DNA of 9,784 nt from an uncultured Bacteroides sp. Lineage in GTDB: Bacteria > Bacteroidota > Bacteroidia > Bacteroidales > Bacteroidaceae. Within the stretch, counting starts at the first letter, position 1; each line of letters begins with the position of its first letter. Shown one piece after another: positions 1 to 6,343 of this stretch. The stretch is taken from assembly GCA_900766005.1 (NCBI GenBank), contig CAAFTU010000092.1, forward strand, positions 1 to 9,784, in the 5' to 3' direction. The notes beneath the pieces are model-generated. The model had not been told where the DNA came from. It saw only the letters and a list, made by a program, of their open reading frames with translations, and did not search any database. A program made the position numbers and the translations under genes.

Positions 1-19
1 CAGTTTAAGAAAAAAACAT

Positions 20-27
20 TAACTTTG
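20..27 (+). promoter_or_regulatory. Possible upstream -7 element (TAACTTTG)
   Basis: TAACTTTG fits the Bacteroides primary-sigma -7 consensus TAnnTTTG. Its -33 partner would fall at or beyond the left edge of the window and cannot be checked. If active, it would start a transcript near position 34, just before the 38-71 inverted repeat, and give susC a leader of about 250 nt. The 8-mer is short and may be chance, and the promoter at 136-167 is better supported. Confidence 0.3.
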
Positions 28-37
28 CCTCGTCAGA

Positions 38-71
38 ACTGTAACAGCATGGCCGTTTTTGCTGTAACAGT
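38..71. repeat. Inverted repeat, 12-bp arms, 10-nt loop
   Basis: Left arm ACTGTAACAGCA (38-49) and right arm TGCTGTAACAGT (60-71) are complementary at 11 of 12 positions, with one A/A mismatch and a 10-nt loop. Each arm contains the 9-mer CTGTAACAG, itself nearly palindromic, so the same sequence also reads as two direct copies 23 bp apart. A T5 run follows at 80-84. It could be an operator for a dimeric regulator, an intrinsic terminator of a gene to the left, or a 5' leader hairpin if the 20-27 element is a promoter. The 8-nt gap before the T run makes a classic terminator less likely. I cannot decide between these. Confidence 0.6.
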
Positions 72-94
72 CTACTCCGTTTTTACCAACAAAA

Positions 95-112
95 CTGACA
101 TTTTCATGTCAT
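95..112 (+). promoter_or_regulatory. Palindromic or Pho-box-like site before susC
   Basis: CTGACATTTTCATGTCAT contains a perfect inverted repeat, TGACAT (96-101) and ATGTCA (106-111), with a 4-nt spacer. Read instead as two direct heptamers 11 bp apart (CTGACAT, ATGTCAT), it resembles the enterobacterial Pho box (CTGTCAT-N4-CTGTCAT) at 12 of 14 heptamer positions. It is centred about 70 bp before the expected start of transcription from the 136-167 promoter, a usual place for an activator. The CTGTAAC copy at 62-68 lies 33 bp upstream, in phase with an 11-bp repeat. Function is inferred only. Confidence 0.4.
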
Positions 113-135
113 TTGAGAATTTTAGTCACTATTTT

Positions 136-167
136 TTTGTTTAAAGCAAATTATTCACATATATTTG
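136..167 (+). promoter_or_regulatory. Bacteroides-type promoter for susC/susD
   Basis: TTTG at 136-139 and TATATTTG at 160-167 match the Bacteroides -33 (TTTG) and -7 (TAnnTTTG) elements, with a 20-bp spacer. Transcription would start near 173-176 and leave an A/T-rich leader of about 110 nt before the preferred susC start. This is the best promoter in the left intergenic region, and no other gene lies between it and susC. Confidence 0.7.
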
Positions 168-284
168 CGAAAATAGGTACACCTAAGATAACAATTTAAT
201 TTAAAAAGAGAAAATTTATAAAAAATGAATTTTTATAGATTATTAAATATATTCATTGTTTTATTTTTAGAGTATGGAAGTTTT

Positions 285-3200
285 ATGAAGAGTTTAAAAT
301 GTAAATTAACTGTCCTGCTATGTTGTCTGCTTGTCCAAGCAGTTGGCTATGCACAAACTATTTCCGTCACAGGAAAAGTCACTTCGGGTGGTATGGAAAT
401 GCCGGGTGTCACTGTTACTGTAAAAGGGGGGGGGGATAAAACCCATGGAACGATAACTGGTATAGACGGCAGCTATTCTATTCAAGTGGATGCTAAAGGT
501 ACATTAGTTTTTTCGTTTGTGGGTTATCAAACGGTGGAACAACCGATAGCTGGCAGAAAGGTTATCAATGTGGATTTGAAAGAAACTGCAACTCAAATTG
601 ATGAGGTGGTGATTGCCGTACCCTATGGTACTGCTAAGAAATCAACATTTACCGGCTCAGCCAGCGTGATTGACAAAAAGTTGGTGGCCTCTTCACAAGT
701 TTCTAGTGTATCTAAAGCTTTACAAGGAACTGTATCCGGATTACAGTCATTCTCCGCTAGTGGACAACCTGGAGAAGATGCCACAATCCTTATCCGTGGT
801 GTAGGTTCGGCCAATGCGTCTAATGATCCGCTATATGTCGTGGATGGAGTGCCGTATGATGGAGCGTTGTCGTCCATTTCTTCACAAGATATTGCCAACA
901 TTACCGTATTGAAGGATGCAGCAGCAGCCTCTCTCTATGGTTCACGTGCAGCCAATGGAGTTATCATGATTACAACCAAGCAAGGTAACAATAGCCAGGC
1001 ACCTTCTATCGAACTATCAGCAAAATATGGCTTCTCAAGCCGTGCCGTTCGCGACTATGATCAGTTGAGCATCAATGATTATTATATGTTGCAGTGGGAA
1101 TCGCTACGAAACGGATATATAGACCAATATGGCTATGATGCCAGTAAAGCTGCACAAGAGGCTTCATCTAACCTGACTGCTTATTTAGGTATCAACCCTT
1201 ATGGAGCCAAGTTTCCTCAGCCAGTGGATGTCAACGGAAAACTGCTAACAGGTGCTTCTCCACTTTGGGATGACAGCTGGGAAGATGCACTTTCACAAGA
1301 TGCCCACTATGTTGATCTGAGTGCACGGGTGTCGGGAGGTAGCGACAAAACGAAATATTATTTCTCTTTAGGCTACCTGGATGATCAAGGCGCTTATATT
1401 TGTTCCGGTTTCAAGCGTTACAGTTTGCGCGCCAATATTGTTTCAGATTTACGCAAGTGGCTACAAGTGGGGTTAAATGTTTCTGGTACACACTCTATAC
1501 AGAATTACCCGAAGCAAGATGATACAGCTATTGGTAATGTGGTATTGGCGGCACGTAACATGCCAGGTTTTTATCCAGTATTTGAACGCAATCACGATAC
1601 GGGCGAATATCTCCAGGATGAAAAAGGTAATCGCATTTATGACTATGGAGACTACCGTGTCAACTCGTACAGAGGCTATAACTTTGCCCAGTCAATGTTT
1701 TACGACAAAAACGAGATCAAACGTGACGCAGCTTCTATTCGGGGGCATCTGCTAATTACTCCTTTGGAGGGATTAAGCTATAAAATGTCTCTTAATATCG
1801 ACTATAACAGTCGTTTCTCACATGATTATTCGAACCCTACATATGGAAAAGATCCGGCCGGAAGCGTAAGCAAACGAAATACTCGTACTACCGGATTGAC
1901 CTTCAACAATGTGGTAAATTGGAATCACACGTTTGCAGAAAAACATGATATCCGCTTAATGGTTGGTCAGGAATATTACGAATTCAACACATCAAACTTC
2001 GGAGGTTCTAGAAGTAATGTAATTACTGATGGGTACTTTGAACCGGATGTAGCTTCTACACTGACTGGATTTAGTGGTAACAGTGACGTATATAAACTAC
2101 TGAGTTACTTTGGCAGTGCAGAATATGCATTCAAGCAAAAATATTTTGTATCTGCTTCTGTTCGTACTGATGGTTCATCTCGCTTTCATCCGGACAATCG
2201 CTGGGGAACATTTTGGTCATTTGGCGGCTCATGGAAAATCATCCAAGAAGATTTTTTGGAAAGTGCACGGAATCGCTGGCTGTCCAATCTTACACTGCGA
2301 ATGAGTTATGGAGCACAGGGAAACGACAACTTAGGTACATATTACGCTTACAAAGAATTGTACAGTATCGGCAGTTTTTTGGGAGAATCAACGTTGACAC
2401 CCTCTCGTTTGGAAACCCGTGATTTGACATGGGAAACCAACTTAAACTTTAACGTAGGGCTTGACTTCGGCTTATTCAATAACCGACTGACAGGTACAAT
2501 AGAATTTTTCAACCGTGCATCAAAAGATTTGCTGTTCTCACGTGATTTGATTCCTTCATCAGGATTTTCATCAGTAGATGCTAACATCGGCAAAGTAAGA
2601 AACTACGGTTGGGAATTCTCACTGGCCGGATATCCGGTAATGACAGATGACTGGACTTGGAAATTGTCAGTCAATGCCACTACATACAAAAATAAGATAG
2701 TAGAACTACCCAATGAGGTGATTTGGAACGGGTCAAAAAAATGGGTAGAAAATGGTTCGTTGAACGACTTCTGGATGTATGAATGGGCTGGTATTAATCC
2801 TGAGAATGGTCATCCACAATGGTATAGATATGAAGAAAACGGCAATAAAGTAAAGACTGAGGATTATTCCAGTTTAAAGGCTGACCGAGATAAAGTAAAT
2901 TGTGGTAACGCACTTCCGAAAGTAAGCGGTGGTTTTCAATCTGATCTTACCTGGAAGGATCTTTCACTCTCTGCATTGTTTACATACGGCATTGGAGGTA
3001 AAATCTATAACCGGGATAAAATTATGCTTATGGGTATTTCGGGAGACGGTGATTCGTGGAGCAAAGATATGCTCAACCGATGGACTCCGGAAAATCGCTA
3101 TACCGATGTACCCCGCCTGTCGAATGCCAAGCAACAAAGTTCGTGGACCAGCGCCTCTGACCGTTGGTTGGTAGACCGGTCTTATTTACGATTGAAAACG

Positions 3201-3401
3201 GTTACATTAAACTATAATCTACCCAAAAAATGGCTGCAAGCTGTTACTATTCACAGCGCTAGCGTGTTTGTACAGGCAGAAAACTTGCTGACCTTTGCCA
3301 AACAGCAGGGATTGGATCCAGAACAATCAATGAATGGTGTAACGTATTTCCGTTACCCGACCATGAAAACAATTTCATTTGGTATCAACGTTAAATTATA
3401 A
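285..3401 (+). CDS. SusC/RagA-type TonB-dependent outer-membrane transporter
   Basis: This is a 1038-residue outer-membrane channel that, with its SusD partner, imports a substrate (often a glycan or peptide) using TonB energy. From this start the protein has a signal peptide cut near GYA/QT (residues 23-24). A carboxypeptidase-regulatory-like beta-sandwich follows at about 27-99, then a DEVVIAVPYGTAKK segment (106-119, the SusC hallmark before the plug), a plug ending near VIMITTKQG (about 225-233), and a long beta-barrel ending in SFGINVKL. There is no N-terminal STN domain, so it is not the type that signals to an ECF-sigma/anti-sigma pair. The frame is open in-frame back to an ATG at 225, which adds 20 residues with a second hydrophobic stretch. 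I prefer 285 because it gives a standard signal peptide. A run of ten G bases lies at codons 48-51. The substrate is unknown. Confidence 0.93.
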   Translation: MKSLKCKLTVLLCCLLVQAVGYAQTISVTGKVTSGGMEMPGVTVTVKGGGDKTHGTITGIDGSYSIQVDAKGTLVFSFVGYQTVEQPIAGRKVINVDLKETATQIDEVVIAVPYGTAKKSTFTGSASVIDKKLVASSQVSSVSKALQGTVSGLQSFSASGQPGEDATILIRGVGSANASNDPLYVVDGVPYDGALSSISSQDIANITVLKDAAAASLYGSRAANGVIMITTKQGNNSQAPSIELSAKYGFSSRAVRDYDQLSINDYYMLQWESLRNGYIDQYGYDASKAAQEASSNLTAYLGINPYGAKFPQPVDVNGKLLTGASPLWDDSWEDALSQDAHYVDLSARVSGGSDKTKYYFSLGYLDDQGAYICSGFKRYSLRANIVSDLRKWLQVGLNVSGTHSIQNYPKQDDTAIGNVVLAARNMPGFYPVFERNHDTGEYLQDEKGNRIYDYGDYRVNSYRGYNFAQSMFYDKNEIKRDAASIRGHLLITPLEGLSYKMSLNIDYNSRFSHDYSNPTYGKDPAGSVSKRNTRTTGLTFNNVVNWNHTFAEKHDIRLMVGQEYYEFNTSNFGGSRSNVITDGYFEPDVASTLTGFSGNSDVYKLLSYFGSAEYAFKQKYFVSASVRTDGSSRFHPDNRWGTFWSFGGSWKIIQEDFLESARNRWLSNLTLRMSYGAQGNDNLGTYYAYKELYSIGSFLGESTLTPSRLETRDLTWETNLNFNVGLDFGLFNNRLTGTIEFFNRASKDLLFSRDLIPSSGFSSVDANIGKVRNYGWEFSLAGYPVMTDDWTWKLSVNATTYKNKIVELPNEVIWNGSKKWVENGSLNDFWMYEWAGINPENGHPQWYRYEENGNKVKTEDYSSLKADRDKVNCGNALPKVSGGFQSDLTWKDLSLSALFTYGIGGKIYNRDKIMLMGISGDGDSWSKDMLNRWTPENRYTDVPRLSNAKQQSSWTSASDRWLVDRSYLRLKTVTLNYNLPKKWLQAVTIHSASVFVQAENLLTFAKQQGLDPEQSMNGVTYFRYPTMKTISFGINVKL
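426..435 (+). repeat. G10 homopolymer inside susC
   Basis: Ten consecutive G bases encode Gly48-Gly49-Gly50 and the first base of Asp51 in the beta-sandwich domain after the signal peptide. As read, the frame is intact. With nine Gs the frame would reach TAA at 454-456 after six altered residues; with eleven Gs it would reach TAA at 437-439 at once. Long G runs are a known substrate for slipped-strand mispairing, so this is a candidate contingency tract. It could also be a site of sequencing error. Confidence 0.75.
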
Positions 3402-3407
3402 AGGAAG
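3402..3407 (+). promoter_or_regulatory. Shine-Dalgarno-like site for susD
   Basis: AGGAAG directly follows the susC stop codon and lies 6 nt before the susD ATG. Good Shine-Dalgarno sequences are not usual in Bacteroides, where A/T-rich leaders dominate. This one fixes the susD start at 3414 and supports translation from the shared susC transcript. Confidence 0.55.
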
Positions 3408-3413
3408 ATCGTT

Positions 3414-4949
3414 ATGAAACTGAAATATTTTTGTTTGACAGTTGTAGCTGCCTGCTCCTTGGTAGCTTGTGATTTGGATACTGCTCCAAGTACCTCACTC
3501 GAAACAACAGCTGTCTTTAAAAGTGTAAAAGATGCGGATAAGGTAATGAAAGGAGTTTGGGGTTCCATCTTCAATACGGGAGCCACTTATGCTTCTATCG
3601 GATTGGGAGCCATGATGGCAAATGATGATTTTGCAGGTTCGGATGTGGTTCGCAAAAGTCCATCATATGGTTTTTCATCCGGATACAGTCTCACGGATGG
3701 ATACTCACGGGGTGAATGCAACGATGTTTTTTGGGATATTATATATCCTAATATCAATGGATGCAACAATGTAATCAAAAACATCGATCATGTGGCAGGG
3801 GATGAAGTGGAACGAAATCGCGTAAAAGCGCAAGCATTGGCTACTCGTGGCTATCTCTATCTGCTACTAGCTTCCAACTATTCGTTTGCCATTGACAAGG
3901 ATCCGAACGCTGTATGTGCACCTATTTATTTGGAACCAACAGCCAGTGTAGAAATGGGATTAAGCGGACAACCGGCTTCCAGTGTATCTGAAGTGTACCA
4001 ACAATCACTAAATGATTTAAACAATGCCTTGGACCTGATGCCGGAAGACTATTCTCATGGAGGAAATTTGATTGACCAGTATAAGATAGATTATAGAGTG
4101 ATATTGGGGTTGCTGGCACGGGCTAATCTGTATGCACGTCACTGGAACGAAGCCTACAATTATGCAGATAAAGCCTTGAAGAAGAACGATTATCTTATGA
4201 ATGAGGAAGAATATAAGTCAGGATTCAGCGATGCGTCAAATAAAGAATGGATGTGGGGATATTCCAGCACCATTGATGACAACTTGCCTTCCTACTTATT
4301 CCATTTCAAAGATACGTCCACCGATGGCAGCTACTATTATAGTTTCTATGCTGATCCTCATTTCAAAGATTTATTTACTGATGGGGATTATCGCAAAAGT
4401 ATGATGAGCTGGTCAACAACTCCCGGTCAACCAGTAACTGAAAAGACTAAAGAGGTCTACATGAGTTATTCCAAATTCAGATTTAAGAGTAGTCCATCTG
4501 ATATGCTGGCTGACCTTGTACTGATGCGTAACTCAGAAATGTATCTTATTAAATCGGAAGCAGCAGCTCGCTTAAACAATGATCCAGAAGCACAGATTGT
4601 ATTGAAAAAGTTAATGAGTGCCCGAGGAGACAAGAGTGAAGTAACTCAAACAGGTGAAGAGTTGATAAAAAAAATCTGGATTGAACGACGGAAAGAACTG
4701 TGGGGAGAAGGATTTTCATTAGTGGATATTATTCGCAATCAACAAAAAGTGGAACGTAAGCTTTATGAAGGTAATATTCAGGTTGGCAATGCTTCCATTC
4801 GCTGCAAGGGACATAGTGTACTGAAAGCGGCAGATGGAAGTGAATTTACAGTCAACAGCAAGTTCTATCTGCACCGTATTCCCGAACAGGAAGAACTCCA
4901 AAACAAAAACCTGTATGCAAAATATCCTCGTTTATCCATTTACGACTAG
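3414..4949 (+). CDS. SusD/RagB-family surface lipoprotein
   Basis: This 511-residue lipoprotein is the substrate-binding lid of the SusC/SusD pair. It has a lipoprotein signal peptide with lipobox LVAC (lipidated Cys19), followed by DLDTAP, the common start of mature SusD proteins. The N-terminal half carries the helical, TPR-like region (the YLYLLLASNYSFAID stretch is typical). The C-terminal half carries the family signature WIERRKELWGEGFSLVDIIR near residues 422-441 and a closing RIPEQEELQNKN segment. Length is in the normal 480-600 range. It starts 12 nt after susC and is certainly co-transcribed, so the susC G10 tract could affect it by polarity. The ligand cannot be predicted: no sugar-active enzyme or other clue is in the window. 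Confidence 0.93.
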   Translation: MKLKYFCLTVVAACSLVACDLDTAPSTSLETTAVFKSVKDADKVMKGVWGSIFNTGATYASIGLGAMMANDDFAGSDVVRKSPSYGFSSGYSLTDGYSRGECNDVFWDIIYPNINGCNNVIKNIDHVAGDEVERNRVKAQALATRGYLYLLLASNYSFAIDKDPNAVCAPIYLEPTASVEMGLSGQPASSVSEVYQQSLNDLNNALDLMPEDYSHGGNLIDQYKIDYRVILGLLARANLYARHWNEAYNYADKALKKNDYLMNEEEYKSGFSDASNKEWMWGYSSTIDDNLPSYLFHFKDTSTDGSYYYSFYADPHFKDLFTDGDYRKSMMSWSTTPGQPVTEKTKEVYMSYSKFRFKSSPSDMLADLVLMRNSEMYLIKSEAAARLNNDPEAQIVLKKLMSARGDKSEVTQTGEELIKKIWIERRKELWGEGFSLVDIIRNQQKVERKLYEGNIQVGNASIRCKGHSVLKAADGSEFTVNSKFYLHRIPEQEELQNKNLYAKYPRLSIYD

Positions 4950-4955
4950 TAAAAA

Positions 4956-4998
4956 AATAGGAAAGTAGAACTTTGTTGTTACTTAAGGATTTCCTATT
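4956..4998. terminator. Stem-loop just after susD
   Basis: AATAGGAAA (4956-4964) and TTTCCTATT (4990-4998) form a perfect 9-bp stem with a 25-nt loop. A smaller GTA/TAC pairing is possible inside the loop. The stem begins 7 nt after the susD stop codon, and an A run (4951-4957) leads into it. It may stabilise the 3' end or contribute to termination of the rightward transcript. There is no T tract right after it, so it is not a classic intrinsic terminator. Confidence 0.4.
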
Positions 4999-5014
4999 GG
5001 AAAGTGCATACAAA

Positions 5015-5050
5015 GTGAGGGTGCATCGCACAACGCGATACACCCTCCAC
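5015..5050. terminator. Stem-loop between convergent operons
   Basis: GAGGGTGCATCGC (5017-5029) and GCGATACACCCTC (5035-5047) pair at 12 of 13 positions with one C/A mismatch and a 5-nt ACAAC loop. The stem extends by two pairs if C5048 is bulged. Its G+C-rich stem lies between two genes whose transcripts meet head-on, 66 nt past the susD stop and 49 nt past the stop of the leftward lipoprotein gene. That is the expected place for a bidirectional terminator. A clear T tract is missing on both sides. Confidence 0.6.
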
Positions 5051-5098
5051 AACATTACAAACAAAAATAAGGATGTTTCTCTATTATCCCCACAACAA

Positions 5099-6262
5099 TT
5101 ATCTCACCCAATTTCCTTTCATCCAATCACATTCAGCTTTTACAGCATCAAAAGAAGCATATTTCAAGCCAGCATCTACCTTGTTGTTTTCGCCAGCTAC
5201 AAAGTTTGCATTGGTGTAAATGTTTTGCTTGCTCACCAATTCAGAGCTGATGGTCATATTTTTCAATACAGATTTACCGTTTTTCAACGCATTTTCTGTC
5301 AGTTCTGTTTCTACAGTCAGAGGATTCACCTTACCGCATACTTTGGCATTGTTGATTTCCACTTCTGTACCGGCACGCAAGCGGATACCATGTTTATTCT
5401 TAGCACTGCTGTTACCTACCAGAATCAGGTTGCTCAAACGAGGGTGAGCCACCGGCGTAGCCGCATTATTGCTACCGTTGTTATCACATTCCATCAAGCA
5501 GTCACATTCATAACCCAATGCAGATTCCGGTTCTTGGTAAGCCACCAAGTTAGTTGCTGTTCCGTTCCATCCTTCCGTCCAGTCGAAAGAGTCATCGCTG
5601 CAGCTGGTAGCCACCAGGTTGCTTACATTCACAGAGCCACCGAAGAATTCGAAACCGTCATCAGAACCTCTGTAAGCCTGACAGTGATCTACCGTTGTGC
5701 CGTTACCTACGCCATAGAAAGAAATACCGTTGGCTTCGTGCTCTTCATCAAATGCATAGCCCGTATACTCCAAACGGATGTATTTCATCACACCAGAGTT
5801 ATCATCTTCCACGTTGCCACCGTAAGTAGCATTACCGATTTCCGAATTACCCTTACCGCCTTCTGCATTGGTATGCGCCTTACCGCAAATGTGCAAACCG
5901 CCCCAAGCACCTTCTTTTTTCTGCTCCGACGTCATGATAATAGGATTTTCGGCAGTACCCACTGCATTGATTTTAGCACCCTGTTTCACCAAAATATAGT
6001 CTACAATGTCATCGTAAACAGCCTCAATAGTCACACCTTCTTCAATGTTCAGCGTAGCACCGCTCTCAACGATGTATTCACCGCTCAGCTTATAAGTGTT
6101 GCCAGCCTTTAATGTTACATCTGATGTAATGGATCCTTTCAATACCGTAACGTCACCCTTGTCGTCACCATTACCGTTGTTGTCATCGTCACTGCAAGCA
6201 GTAAAGAAAGAAAGACCTGCCAAAAGGGCCATTGAATACAAATTCCATTTCATTGTTTTCAT
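5099..6262 (-). CDS. Right-handed beta-helix-like surface lipoprotein, partner of the TonB receptor
   Basis: The 387-residue protein has a lipoprotein signal peptide (lipobox FTAC, Cys23) followed by SDDDNNGNGDD. An acidic tail right after the Cys fits the Bacteroidetes surface-export signal. The body looks like a repetitive, Gly/Asn/Asp-rich parallel beta-helix: GATLNIEEGVTIEA (about 68-81), GAWGGLHICGKAH (118-130), YGGNVEDDNSG (147-157), SDDGFEFFGGSVN (200-212), SDDSFDWTEGWNG (222-234). I recognise the paired DDG-EFFGG / DDS-DWTEGW motifs from a family of beta-helix proteins found next to TonB receptors in several phyla; their function is not settled. Cys253, Cys255 and Cys259 form a tight cluster. 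It is second in the leftward operon, 81 bp after the receptor, with no convincing promoter of its own. It probably binds or hands over the receptor's ligand. A second in-frame ATG at codon 4 is less likely. Confidence 0.85.
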   Translation of the reverse strand: MKTMKWNLYSMALLAGLSFFTACSDDDNNGNGDDKGDVTVLKGSITSDVTLKAGNTYKLSGEYIVESGATLNIEEGVTIEAVYDDIVDYILVKQGAKINAVGTAENPIIMTSEQKKEGAWGGLHICGKAHTNAEGGKGNSEIGNATYGGNVEDDNSGVMKYIRLEYTGYAFDEEHEANGISFYGVGNGTTVDHCQAYRGSDDGFEFFGGSVNVSNLVATSCSDDSFDWTEGWNGTATNLVAYQEPESALGYECDCLMECDNNGSNNAATPVAHPRLSNLILVGNSSAKNKHGIRLRAGTEVEINNAKVCGKVNPLTVETELTENALKNGKSVLKNMTISSELVSKQNIYTNANFVAGENNKVDAGLKYASFDAVKAECDWMKGNWVR

Positions 6263-6343
6263 ACTGTTCTCAAATTAAAATGATTGATGTTAATTTTCTT
6301 GTTTTATGATAAGCTGCCCCGAAAAGAGCTGCATTTTTAATGA

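Noticed and set aside
4973..6112. Long rightward open frame of 379 codons opposite the beta-helix lipoprotein gene
   Set aside because: It is antisense to a gene with a clear lipoprotein signal and family motifs, its translation is rich in Phe, Ile, His and Cys with no domain pattern, and it runs through the terminator region.
6263..6343. Separate promoter for the beta-helix lipoprotein gene (TTAATTTG on the minus strand)
   Set aside because: It misses one fixed position of TAnnTTTG, lies so close to the ATG that the transcript would be nearly leaderless, and has no clear -33 partner. Co-transcription with the receptor is simpler.
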